Of a DNA stretch of 64,000 nt, positions 33,254-44,319 are shown one piece after another. How positions within the stretch are numbered: the stretch's first letter is position 1; every line of letters begins with the position of its first letter. The stretch spans positions 62,001 through 126,000 of the forward strand of contig JAEBUN010000059.1 of assembly GCA_023014365.1 (NCBI GenBank), in the 5' to 3' direction. A program made the translations under genes and the position numbers. The notes beneath the pieces are model-generated. The model did not search any database. It was not told the DNA's origin and worked only from the letters and a program-made list of their open reading frames with translations. The DNA is from Lepiota brunneoincarnata. Lineage: Eukaryota > Basidiomycota > Agaricomycetes > Agaricales > Agaricaceae.

Positions 33254-35642
33254 CTAGCCGATACCCCCCGGGGGGGGCCCGGCCCTCTCAGCAAATGTAA
33301 ATGCAGTCAGCAACGCCTCAAGGAAAGCAATGAGGGCCTCGACCGTAGCCGGGACTCCCACCATGGAGTGCCTAGGGCAGCTCTGGAACACATGCTCACA
33401 AGTTTCCTCCCAAAACCCGCAGTGACAGGAATAATTTTCCTGTGGGAAAAAACGCCTCCGATAGCTCCCTATCGGCACATGGTTAAGAATAGCATGTGTC
33501 ATCCGGGCCATTACTGACACCAAATGAGCGTGCGGGATCCAGGCCCCACCATGGAGATATGTGGGCTGCAGGGGACAGTCATCATCCCTGGCGAGCTGGA
33601 GGAAACCATGCCCATGATAGTCAGGATCCTGGAATGAATCGATCTAGCGGTCCTGACACGAACGTACTTCCTCCTTACGGAGGTAGTCAAGTGAGGCCCA
33701 GGGGTGAGCCCCTACCCCAACAGGAGGCAACAACCTAGCAAAGTCATGCACCTGAGTATGGAAAGGCCACTTCACACACGAAGGAACCTCCCAGAAGTGG
33801 ACCGAGTGGGCCGGGCTCCTGGCAAACCACTCGGCGAGAAGGTAGCAGACCACCAAGGAATGACCCTGGGTGGAGTGCACCAATGGGTCCACTGCCCGCC
33901 TGGCCAAAGCCAACGAGTTGTGGAACAGGACAAGACCAGCGGTGCCCTTGACAGAAACTGCCTTGGACACCGCAAGCTGGATAGCAAAAAGCTCAGCCTC
34001 AGGAGCTGTAACCTTTCCCCCTGGGAGCCAGACCGCATGGATGCAGCCCAGCCCCTGGAAAATTTGGGCAGCCAAAACTGCCTGGTGGACCCGACAGGGC
34101 GGCAGACTTGCATCCGTCGCCGCCGCCAGAACCCCCAGATTGGCCTGCGCCTGAGCAAGAACTTGGTCGAGAGCTGCGACATGGGCTGCAAGAGCGTCCT
34201 CCACCCCCCGGTTGTATGAGTGGAAGTGAACCCTCCCCAGGTACACATCCAAGAGATGGCACCCTGGCCAAGCCTCTGGCACAACAGCATTGAAAGGCCC
34301 GGCAAGGGCGGCTAGACGCTGGTTAGCATTGACAACAGGCCCCTTCACCTTGATCAACTTGTGGGGAGGGAGCCTGGCTATGGACCGGACATGAGACTGG
34401 AGATCGCTGCTGTAGCCCCAGCTAAGGAGGGCATGAATGGGATGGCCCAGGGCAAGCGTGGCATACCGCAACTCAGCATGATCATGAAGCTTCCAGAGAT
34501 GAAGATGAATGGGGATCAGGCCCGCGATGGCCCCAACCCCCCCATTGGGTGACGTCCTAAAGGCGCCTGTAATCCAGAGTGCAGCCTGATGCTGCATCCG
34601 GCAAAGGTGGTCCAGAGTGCCCTTACACCTGGCACCCTGGTAATACCACAAGCGGAAGCCATACATGGCAATAGGAACCACACATGACTGATACAAAAGG
34701 TGCTTCTGGTCTGGCAGAAGCCCCTGGACAGAGTTGCCAAGCATTCCCATAGCCTTGACTGTGGAAATAGCCTTGGTAGAATAGAACCAAACATGCTCCT
34801 TAAACGTAAGGGCACAATCGAAGTAGAAGCCCAAGTACCTCCAATAGGTTTTGGGCTGAAGGAGAGTAGCACCAGTGAACAGGGGAAACCTCAAGTCCAC
34901 CAGGGGATTCTCACTGGAACGATCCCATGAGAAATGGAAGAGTTTGGACTTGTTGTGCTCCACGACAAGTGCGAACCGAGTAAAGGTGTCATAGACAACC
35001 TTGTAAGATCTGCAGAGCAGGACGCAGTTAGCGTCCAGGTCCCAGGCCTATGCCATGATGGTACCATCATTGACATAAGACAGGAGTGAGAGGCCTGGCT
35101 GAGGGAGCCCCGGCTTGATAATATACATGGCCGGAGCCAGATAGAGGCCAGACAGAACGGGTGAGAGGGCAGACCCCTGGCCCACCCCCACCTCCGCCCG
35201 GAATGGCTCAGACAGGAAGGAGTTCCAAGCATAGCTGGTAAACCTTCCTGTGAGATATGAAGTGAAGAACCTGCCCACACAAGGGGAAAACCCCTGCCAG
35301 GCAAGAATTGTGAGAAGCATCCCATGGTTCAGGGATGGGAAGAACTGTGTGATGTTGAAGGCGAGAACACTCGTCTTCAACCTGCAAGCCCACCTGGCAT
35401 GGACTAAGTACACAAGGTAGGTGCCAGCATCTTTGGTGGACTGCTGGATCACACCGCCGAACTGGTTCGGATGGAACATGCCAAACTTGACAGCCTCAAA
35501 CTGCAAGCGGCACAAGATCATTTTCTCGATAAGCTTACCAAGAGTATTGAGAAGGACAATTGGCCTGAATGCCTTCGGAGTAGCATAGGAGGGCTTGCCA
35601 GGCTTCAGTATGATAACTGACACGCTTTCCTTAAAGTGACAA
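33254..35642 (-). pseudogene. LINE-B2 ORF2, C-terminal half: RT, RNase H-like, zinc motif
   Basis: One frame with stops only. RT: SVIILKPGKPSYATPKAF, FNITQFFPSLNHG, YVNDGT (first Asp of YVDD replaced by Asn), then a TAG near 35047 where related copies have Gln. RNase H-like: AAATDASLPP, APEAELFAIQL and LFHNSLALARR. A TAG near 33642 precedes the zinc motif FFPQENYSCHCGFWEETCEH. Frame end 33254. Confidence 0.8.
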
Positions 35643-37506
35643 TGTTGCACTGCAAAATCATTTCATTTGTGAAATCACTAGCTAATAAAGTAACTAACTC
35701 TCCATTACTGAATAATATCAGTATATGGCCATGGTCAGACACTGGGTGCGAGAGATTTAGAATACTATCTAAAATATGTGAAGGCAGACATCTCAGAAAC
35801 AGAACCAGAACACCCAGACAAGTAAAAGTGATGTTAACTAACTTATGGGTGACAAGGCTATGGAAGAATGACTCTGGTATGAATGTACCTGAGCATTGTA
35901 TCTGATACCGTGTTAACTAAGATATTAGTTAAGATACTCATAACTGCACAAAAAAACCCATTTCTTTGCCTCTGCCCTAGAAAGCGGATGAGTCGCAACA
36001 CCTATGTCATCTGGATGGTACCTAGTCATAATAACAGGTCCAGGAGTGAATCTTGACAAAAGAATGTAGGGATTAGCTGAATGCCCTGACAAGAATGTCC
36101 CCTTGAAACGGTTCTGATGATATTGAAACCTAAGGGATCAAATGGGGGTATCCCAGAGGGTACTCAGGGAAGAATGCCCCCTCATAGAAACAAAAAGAGA
36201 TCAGAAATGATAAACTAGAAAATGAAGATTGATAAGAATAGAATAAGCTAATTAATTCTAGTGTTAGTCTACTACCTGAAGACTATGGAAGTGGACTTTA
36301 GAACATTAGGGTTGAAAAGCTCAGGTGTGGAGAGTCCAAGAATAAAATAAAAACCAATAGATAAATGTTAGTGAGGAAACTTGCTAACCCAGCTGGCTGT
36401 GATATAAATAGCCAGGCACCTAGGGAGCAAGTCCCTGAGAGCAAATTGATGTCGCTGATATCAGAACTCCTAGAATGATGCTCCTAAATGATGAGGAGAC
36501 AATAAAATGATGAAGCTGAAGGCTTGTTTCAGGTATACCCATAAGTTAATTGTATATTGTTATAAAAACTTGTCTGTAAATTACATGGGAGGGAAGAAAC
36601 CACTTGCCTATTTCCCCCCCTGATTGTATGGTCGATTAGGATAGGAATATAAAGCAATTTTACGCGATTTTCTTCGGTCATAAGACCCCCAGAGACTTAA
36701 AGAGTTATACTCTTTAAAACCAGACCCTTTGAAACGATTGAGATATTGACAGACCCTTCTGCTTGACTCGAGAACTGAATACAAGTTGCTACACCTCTTC
36801 TGTTCTTAAGTAGAAAGTTCACTAACTTCCGTTTCTTTGGGTTCCTCTTAGAGGCCTTGCCTCAGAAGTATACCATTGAATTGTAGAGCTGTTTAATTGA
36901 GAAGCGAACATAGTATGCTAGGGCCCGTTGAAAACGCTGTCCACTAGGTCTATCTAATCTACAGATACTTACTGCAGGAGCTCGCTAGCAGCCTGTCTCA
37001 CTGAGTAGTATAAAAGTTTCATTGCCTTGTTCAGAAGCTGTAGTGTGCTAGGGCCCGTTAGATAATGCTGTCTGCTAGGCCTACTAGCTTAAAGACACTT
37101 ACTGCAGGAGCTTGTCAAAAGCCTGTCTCGCTGGGTAGTGTAAATTTACAGTATTGTCAAGAGAAAAGGATATAGTACGCTAGGGCCCATTAGAACACGT
37201 TGTCTGCTAGGTCTATGGAGGTTCACTGATTGCGAAAGCTTGCATTTTGCCTGACTTATCGAATTGTGAAGATATTAGTTAACATATTATATAGTAACGA
37301 CCGTCAAAGTTCCCATTGTATTCAGATAGAACAACTGTCTGTCTGGTGGAGACTAAGAGAATAACGTACCAAAACCCTAAAAACACTAGAATTGAATATA
37401 TTTCTGGAGATCTGTGACAACCTCTCCCCCATGAACTTATAAAGTCAGAGTTAGCGAACCTGTTAACGAACTTTGTTTTCAATCTTGTAAAGTAATCCGC
37501 ATTTCA
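35643..37506 (+). repeat. Element Y: putative 1.86-kb solo LTR in LINE-B2
   Basis: It starts TGTTGCACTG, ends CCGCATTTCA (TG...CA), and is flanked by the 4-bp duplication ACAA (35639-35642)/ACGA (37507-37510). Removing it restores the LINE-B ORF2 junction CRHWP..HFKES. No gene is seen in it. It has TATAAAG near 36652 and three tandem units of about 131 bp at its right. Orientation is assumed from the TATA motif. Only one copy is present in the window. Confidence 0.65.
36911..37270 (+). repeat. Three tandem ~131-bp units inside element Y
   Basis: Units begin TAGTATGCTAGGGCCCG (36911), TAGTGTGCTAGGGCCCG (37041) and TAGTACGCTAGGGCCC (37173). Each continues with an A/T-rich spacer, a (G)CTG.C(T)CTAGG.CTA block and, in the first two, ACTTACTGCAGGAGCT and AGCCTGTCTC.CTG. 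The third unit is shorter and more diverged. Confidence 0.8.
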
Positions 37507-37510
37507 ACGA

Positions 37511-39006
37511 GGCCAATGCCTGCACTCCATGCAGGCATTGGTGATCCAACAGACCAAACGGGTAGCTGTTGGGCCCACCAGAACGGATTTGAGGTGCATC
37601 CACGTGACATGGTCCGGACCGGGCAAAGACAGAGAGGAGCACGTGTGCAGAGCCTTGTGCATCTCCAAGTCGGAGAAGACTGGCCACTCCCATGGTAGGA
37701 GTGGATCGATCTGATCAAGAACCCTGACATCGATTGGATGATTGTTGGCAGTGTTGTAAGAGCCGTAGAGCCCTTCCCAGAGCTCCTTGAGGGTGTTGCA
37801 GGGGCAATCGCGATAGCGGATCGCCTTGCAGGGAGGCAACTTGCGTGCCCTGACCCAATCCATCAGGTCCCAGGGGCGCTTGTTGGTAGAAGCAATCTCC
37901 TTGATATGCTCATCGAAGAACTTGCGCTTGGAGGCCCTCCAGGTCCACTTAAATGTGCAAGCATCCTCTTGGTCCTGAGACTGAGAGTACACCACATAAG
38001 TGTGAGAGCACTTGTCATCCCACCATGGTTTAGACCATGAGATGACACAGATCTCCTTGGAGTGGGCAAGCCATGCCTTGGAGAAGACTGCAGAGATAGC
38101 CAGGGCTACCTTGTTGATCCTGCCGGATGAGCCCAGGTCCAGAAAATCCAGACCCATGAGCCCTGTTGAGACCTTGGCTAGGAACTCAGCCTCCTCGTCT
38201 GAGTCCCGCTTCAGCAAGCGCCTGGGCACAGCCTCCTTGAAGGCTTCCAGAGGGACAGCAATCCAAAGGGGGCAATGGTCAGATTGACCCCGCAGATTGG
38301 GACACCATGTGGGAAGCGGCAAATGGCCTGCAGTCGCCCTTGCAAACACAAGGTTGATCACAGTAGAAGCAAGCCCCTCCTCAAAGGGGAAGTGTGTGGG
38401 GCTGGGGTTCTTGGGAAGCGAGAGATCCAGGCCCAATGAATCAGCTGTTTCCAGCAGGGAGGCAGCAGCAGCAGGGTTGTGGGGAGTCCATGGGTCCCAC
38501 TGCGGTGAGCGGCAGTTAAAGTCCCCCGACATGAGGGTGCACTGCAGGAGAGAGTCAACCGCATCCGCCAGATAGTGGATGCCTGACTGCCTGTCATCTT
38601 AGTAGACATTGAGAAAGTACATGGCCTCCCCATGCAAGAACATGGAGATGGCCATGATGTCACAATGATTGACGACATCACGTTGAAGCGAGGGTTGGAG
38701 CCACATCATCTGGTTATGTACATATGCCATAACCTGAGGAGGTTGATCAGGGGAAGAAGGAGGGTGGAACAAGCACAGCCACTCCAGATGCTTGGGCACC
38801 CCAACAACCTCATCCCCATCAGGGTCAGAGGAGGATGGAACATGACGAATGGAGTGCCAGGGCGGCTCCTGCAATAGGAACATATCCACGTCATCCTTGA
38901 ATTGTTCAAGTAAAGTGTCTACAAGAATGTAACTATGAAATACATTCTGAGACCAGATACGACAAGCCCACCTCAATCTCCTAGGTCCCTGACAGTCCCT
39001 ATTCAT
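37511..39006 (-). pseudogene. LINE-B2 ORF2, N-terminal half: endonuclease to RT start
   Basis: ATG at 39006 (reverse), overlapping the ORF1 stop as ATGA. Reads CRIWSQNVFHSYILVDTLLEQ, LLQEPPWHS, GDFNCRSPQWDPW, LRGQSDHCPLW, then the connector (SKPWWDDKCSH) up to CMECRHWPR at element Y. The main open stretch is 38532-37507; a stop near 38599 lies in the endonuclease. Confidence 0.8.
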
Positions 39007-39470
39007 TGGGGTAAGCGAGGTTGATGTGGTGGGGAACGAACCCTTACTGGAGAATCGTACCGGCACTCAATCCACTCCTGATCAAAGTGGTGAGCCCAGA
39101 ATGGGCAGGCCAAAGCCAAAGCAGCATGAGCACTACCGCAATTCACACACACAGGCACGTGGGGGCAGGGGCGGTCAGCGGGGGTGGGGGCAATGGGCGG
39201 CCTGTGATTGGGCTGGCCCTTGCAGCATGAGGCAAATGCCCAATGGTTAGTCGGGGAATGCGGAATGCCACAATGCAAGCAGCGGATAGCCTCGCGTCAG
39301 CAGGCTAAAGAGGGGTGCCTCCACTTCCAGCAGTGCTGGCAGAGGGGGACGCTGGGGTTGGCCTTCACAGGGATTATCCTGCATGGAGTGCCATTGATAG
39401 TGATGACGCATTGTGAGACTGTCACGTTGGAGCCCTGTTGGGAGTCCCAGATCTCAAAGAACATGGTGGC
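39003..39470 (-). pseudogene. LINE-B2 ORF1 C-terminus, second (downstream) duplicate
   Basis: Reads ATMFFEIWDSQQGSN..., CQHCWKWRHPSLAC, then a TGA, HCGIPHSPTNHWAFASCC and CVNCGSAHAALALAC, ending at TGA 39003-39005. Compared with the upstream duplicate the second knuckle has lost a cysteine. Confidence 0.75.
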
Positions 39471-39471
39471 C

Positions 39472-39977
39472 TGCGGTGAGTGGCAGTTAAAGTCCCCCAA
39501 CATGAGGGCACACTGTGGGAGAGAGTCAATGGCATCTGCCAAATAGCGGATGCCTGACTGCCTGTTGTCCGAGTAGATGTTGAGGAAGTACATGGCCTCC
39601 CCATGCAAGAACATGGAGATGGCCATGATGTCATGATGATCGACAACATCACGTTGAAGCGAGGGTCAGAGCCACATCATCCGGTTATGTACATATGCCA
39701 TAACCCGAGGAGGTTGATTTGGGGAAGAAGGAGGGTGAAACAAGCACAGCCACTCTGGATGCTTGGGCGCCCTAACAACCTCATCCCCACCAGGGTCAGA
39801 GGAGGACAGAACGTGATGAATGGAACGCCAGGGCGGCTCCTGTAGTAGGAACATATCCACATCATCCTTGAATTGTTTGAGTAAAGTGTCTACAAGAATG
39901 TAACTATGAAATACATTCTGAGACCAGATACGACAAGCCTGCCTCAATCTCCTAGGTCCCTGATGGTCCCTATTCAT
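39472..39977 (-). pseudogene. LINE-B2 ORF2 N-terminus, first (upstream) duplicate
   Basis: ATG at 39977 (reverse). Reads CRIWSQNVFHSYILVDTLLKQ, LLQEPPWRSIHH, then MAISMFLHGEAMYF and LGDFNCHSPQ, and stops at the duplication junction. A truncated endonuclease. Confidence 0.75.
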
Positions 39978-40795
39978 TGGGGTAAGCAAGGTTGATGCGG
40001 TGGGGAACGAACCCTTACCGGAGAATCGTACCGGTGCTTGATCCACTCCCGATCAAAGTGGTGAGCCCAGAATGGGCAGGCTGAAGCTGAAGCAGCGTGA
40101 GCACCGCCGCAATTCATGCACACAGGCACGTGGGGGCAGGGGTGGTCAGTGGGGGTGGGGGCAATGGGTGGCCTGTGATTGGGCTGGCCCTTGCAGCATG
40201 AGGCAAATGCCCAATGGTTAGTCAGGGAATGCAGACCGCTGCAATGCAAGCAGCAGATAGCCTTGCATTGGCAGGCTAAAGAGGGGTGCCCCCACTTCCA
40301 GCAGCGCTGGCAGAGGGGGACGCTGGGGTTGGCCTTGGCAGGGATTATCCTGCATGGAGTGCCATCGATAGTGATGACGCGTCGTGAGACCGTCTTCGTG
40401 TTGGAGCCCTGTTGGGAGTCCCAGATCTCAAAGAACACGGTGGCCATGTCAGTGGCCCTTGAGTTCTTGATGATGTGCGGCCTAGTAGCCAGTATGAAGT
40501 ACTCAGACCACACAGAGCACTGCATGGCCTCGACAACCCTGTCGGGCATGAGCCAGGGCTGACCACCCCGGAACATAGGCGCGTCGAGGAGCTTGAGGTA
40601 GCTCTTCGAGTGAGGAAGGTTTGCATCCATGATGGCCTGAGGCCAGTTTGCATGGACCGCGTTCCTGATAGTGCCAATGTCCAGTTCACTAGGCACAGCA
40701 GTGGTGTAGCAAGCTACATGTGCGTCCATCTGCTGGACCCACTCAATACGAACGAGCGAGCCTGCAGAAGCTAGAGTGGCGGCAGCTGTTGATGA
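39974..40795 (-). pseudogene. LINE-B2 ORF1, 5'-truncated, upstream duplicate
   Basis: Open from the 5' truncation point to TGA 39974. Reads ...YYTTAVPSELDIGTIRNAV-like sequence, then zinc knuckles CQRCWKWGHPSLAC, CLHCSGLHSLTNH and CMNCGGAHAASASAC, all with their cysteines and histidines. The best preserved LINE-B ORF1 C-terminus in the window. Confidence 0.8.
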
Positions 40796-40811
40796 GTTGG
40801 ACAATCCAATC

Positions 40812-43800
40812 CATGGTGGAATGATGACTGTACCACAGCCATTCAGATGTACCAGGCGGCCCCCTTGGGGGAAGCATGGTTTGAGTTCCAGCGGATCATT
40901 AAGACCATCAAACGCAAGTTCTTCAATGAGAAGATTGAGGAAATTGCTTCTGTGAACAAGCATCCCTGTGGAATGACAAGTGTACCGCTGCCATTCAGGC
41001 ATACTGGGCAGCTCCTCCAGGAGGTGCATGGTTCGAGTTCCAGCATGTCGTTAAGGCCGTCAAGTGCAAGTTCTTCAATGAGAAGATCAAGGAAATTGCT
41101 TCTGTGAACAAGCACCCCTGGGACCTCACGACCTGGGTTAAACAGTGCAAGCTCCCTGTGTGTGATGCGATCCAGCACAATGGAGTGCTGTGTCATGATA
41201 TGGACTCCCTTTGGGATGCCCTTCACGGACCTACAACGCGGCCTCTGGCCATGCTGTGGATCTCTCAGTATTGGATGCTCTCCCTGCACAGACGGAGAGG
41301 GCATGGTACCCATTCTCAACCCTGGAGCTTGAGGACGCTTTGCATTCTTGTGCAAAGAGGTCTGCTCCCAGGCCCGACCATGTTATGTGGTCATACCTGA
41401 AGGATATCGTGGTGGACCGAGTATCCTGCCGCATGCTCGTCAATCTTGCCAATGCCTGCCTGGTGGCAGGGCATTGGCCAGATTATTTCAAGGAGTCTAA
41501 CTTGGTGGTCATACCTAAACCGGGGAAGCCCTCTTACTCTATGCCCAAGGCCTTTTGGCCAATTGTGTTATTGAACACGTTGGGCAAGCTTGTGGAGAAA
41601 ATGATCTCCAACTGCCTCCAATTTGACTGTGTCAGATGGGGGGTGTTTCATCCCAACCAGGTTGGTGGCATCCGCCAGAAGTCCATGGAGGATGCTGGGT
41701 TGATCCTCACCCATCTTGTTCATGTGGGGTGGGCTCAGGGACTGTGGACAAGCATTGTCACTTTTGACATTGCTCAGTTCTTTCCTTCGCTGAATCATGA
41801 TATGATTCTAGCAGTACTATCATGGTCGGGGTTCGCACCAGAGTTGGTGTGGTTCTTTGGCTCTTACCTAGTCAGAAGGTCTACCACGTACCTGTGGAAC
41901 TCCTTCCAGTCTGACCCTAGGCAGGTGGATGTGGGGGTGGGGCAGGGCTCTGCTCTGTCGCCAGTCCTGTCCACCTTGTATCTCACCCCCCTGGTGTACT
42001 TGTACTACCAGAGGACACCTGGCCTCAGCATCGACATGCTTTCGTATGTTGACGACAGGACCCTTATAGTTCAGACCAAAACTTGGGAGGACAACATTTC
42101 TGCCCTACAGGCAGCCTACCGCTGCGTGCACAGGCTCTTTGACTCTTTTGGCCTCATGCTTGAGCATACCAAGTCTGAGGTGTTTCACTTCTCTCATAAC
42201 CCAAGGGATGCCAACCCGCCCATTGACCTGGGCTTCCATCCGTATATGGGGGACACCCATTTGAGACCCAAGCTGTTTTGGCAGTACTTTGGTTTCTATT
42301 TTGACCAGGCTCTCACCTTTCGTGAGCACATACATTACTATTCTACCAAAGCATTCTCCATGGTTGGAGCGATGGGGATGCTTGGCAATTCAACCTGGGG
42401 GCTGCTTCCTGATCAGAAACGCCTCCTGTGCCAGTCCTGCGTGGTTCCTATTGCCATGTATGGATTCCACATGTGGTATCATGAGGGCTTCCATAACAAG
42501 GGAATCCTCAAGATGTTCAACTCCATGCAGCGGTGCACCGCTAATTGGATCATTGGTGCATTTTGCACATCCCCTACTGGGGGGATGGAGGCCCTTGCAG
42601 GCCTTCTGCCCTTCTGGTTGCATCTCAAGAAGTTGGTGTCCTGAACAATATTCTGGGTAGCCACACTTGGGGCGAATCACCTGCTTCGGCCCTTGCTGGG
42701 CCAAGAGTTCAGAGGAAGCTCCCCAGCGCACCCTTGTTCCATTTCATCTCTCACCCCAGTGCTTTGGCCCAAGGTGAAGAGTGCCCTTATGGAGGTACAG
42801 AGCGTACTTCCACAGCTTACTGAGCCGTTCAGCCTGTTCGCAGATAAGAACAGGCCAGGTCTCAGGCTTTTGGACCGCTTCTTGGAGTGGATCAAATTTG
42901 TGCTATATGCTGTTGATCTGGAGGGGAATTCAAAGCAACAGCATCTCAATGGACTGCACACCTCCATTTGGAGGGTGCAGGCTGACCCATCATCTGCCTG
43001 CATAGCAGCTGGTGCCCACTGGCTGCCATGCAGGAGACTGCAGGCTGTTTCAGCAGCCTGTGTGTTTGCAGGCAGGTGCTTGGTCAAGCAGGCCAGGCAG
43101 GCCATGGGGAGAGTTCTGCTCGCTGATGCAGAACTCCACTCCATTCAGTTGGGAGTAGGCATAGTCTTGGATTGTGCTGAAACTGACCACATTTTTATCT
43201 ACACCAGCTCCGCAGGCTCTGCCCACAGAGCTGTGGATCCCTCCATACATGTCGGCCAGGCTCACTCCCTGGAGGTGTGTCAGTCTCTGGATTGCTGGTT
43301 GTCTGCCAAGGCCCAGCGGACTGTCACCTTCTGGCAGGTGCCCTCGGGCTCTGTTGCAGAGCTTCACTCTGACACCATCGTGATGGCAAAGGAGCTCTGC
43401 ATGTCACTGGGCATCTGCCCAGCAACTACTATTGATTCCCTCTGGGCTGAGGTCATGAGGGAGTGCATTGATGAGTGGGTGAATATGTTTCGCTCGCCCT
43501 TGTATAGGGGTAGGAACTTCCTGCCCCTATTGGACTCCCTTGGGAAGCCTCTCCAACCCTCATACCTCTCCAGCGGTACTTGGCTCTGAGAAATCAGTCC
43601 TTGGATGTCTGTCGCTGGCACAGCACGGGCAGCCTGCACTATACTTGGTCATGCCCCTATTGGGGAGTACTGTGCTAGATTTCACCCCCAGGAGGATCAC
43701 TCCTGCCCTTGTGGGTTGCGGCTTGAAACCTGCACTCACATTCTCACTTCTTGTCCGAAGTATAGGTGGCGTGGCAGTTTATCCCATGACCTCAATGCCC

Positions 43801-43868
43801 TTCTGGGCTTTCTGGAACACAATCCTTCCATGTTTGTGTTCCTATCCTGGCCCCAAGGGGTGGGATAA
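40812..43868 (+). pseudogene. LINE-A2 ORF2, part 2: RT, RNase H-like domain, zinc motif
   Basis: Resumes after LINE-B2. A 152-bp tandem duplication near 40817-41120 shifts the frame. From 41211 the RT is open for 477 codons: VVIPKPGKPSYSMPKAF, FDIAQFFPSLNHD, GQGSALSPVLSTLYL, YVDDRT (YVDD kept, next Gly to Arg). TGA 42642, then open 42693-43587 (VLLADAELHSIQLGVG, IFIYTSSAGS), TGA 43587, then the zinc motif HPQEDHSCPCGLRLETCTH to TGA 43866. The longest open RT of the LINE-A family here. Confidence 0.85.
40817..41120 (+). repeat. 152-bp tandem duplication in LINE-A2 ORF2
   Basis: TGGAATGATGACTGTACC (40817) recurs as TGGAATGACAAGTGTACC (40969), and both units end at CTTCTGTGAACAAGCA.CCC. The two units differ at many positions, so the event is old or joined two different copies. 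152 is not a multiple of three, which explains the frame change. Confidence 0.8.
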
Positions 43869-44319
43869 CTGGGGAGGGCCTTCGGGTTATTCCCCCCTTG
43901 TGGACTTTGGTCTCGAGGAGCTGGTGGTTATTCGCCCCCTACCCTTGGGTGGGGTGTAGCAATTTATGGAGAATTGACTCCTAATGCCCAATAAGAGTGG
44001 AGACCTGAAACTCTTAGAGCCTTAGTCTGTGGGGTGTAGGGATTTATAGAGAACTAACTCCTAACCTCCTTTGGGGGGGGACCTGTTGGCCCTATCCACC
44101 CCTCGTTTGTCGCACCCAGGTTTTTGTTGGGGTAGTGAGCCCCTCACCCATGTGCACTTCTTTATGGAGTGTAGCCTTTCGAGTCAGTGGGACTCTCTTC
44201 CCTACCTTTATTGGTAGTTATACCATGTATTAGTTGCCTTGTATGTAGCTAGTGCACATGGACTGCATTTGAGCACCACATTATAAATTGTTGATTTCAA
44301 AAAAAAAAAAAAAAAAAAA

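Larger units (their letters stand above)
38501..40441 (-). repeat. Tandem duplication (~972 bp period) within LINE-B2
   Basis: The sequence GAGTGGCAGTTAAAGTCCCC-like at 38506 recurs at 39478, and CCAGATCTCAAAGAACA at 39447 recurs at 40421, giving a period of about 971-974 bp. Each unit holds the ORF1 C-terminus, the ORF1/ORF2 junction and the start of the endonuclease. The junction at about 39471 joins ORF2 GDFNCHSPQ directly to ORF1 ATMFFEIWDSQ. Confidence 0.85.
32894..40795 (-). mobile_element. LINE-B2: reverse-strand LINE-B in LINE-A2, internally duplicated
   Basis: A poly(T) at 32894-32908 marks the 3' end. The TSD GTTGGATGGTCCAATC (32878-32893) and GTTGGACAATCCAATC (40796-40811) differ at three or so positions. 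It contains element Y (35643-37506) and a tandem duplication of about 972 bp spanning the ORF1/ORF2 junction. It is 5' truncated inside ORF1. Confidence 0.85.
19816..44319 (+). mobile_element. LINE-A2: LINE-A copy spread over 24.5 kb by nested insertions
   Basis: Starts just after the poly(A) of LINE-A1 with a 5' UTR-like sequence, then ORF1 N-terminus (to 20464), interrupted by LINE-B1 (20465-30521). ORF1 and ORF2 resume at 30522, are interrupted by reverse-strand LINE-B2 (32894-40795), and resume at 40796, ending at poly(A) 44299-44319. Both insertions have matching TSDs, so the joining is well supported. The left TSD of LINE-A2 itself was not found. Confidence 0.8.
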
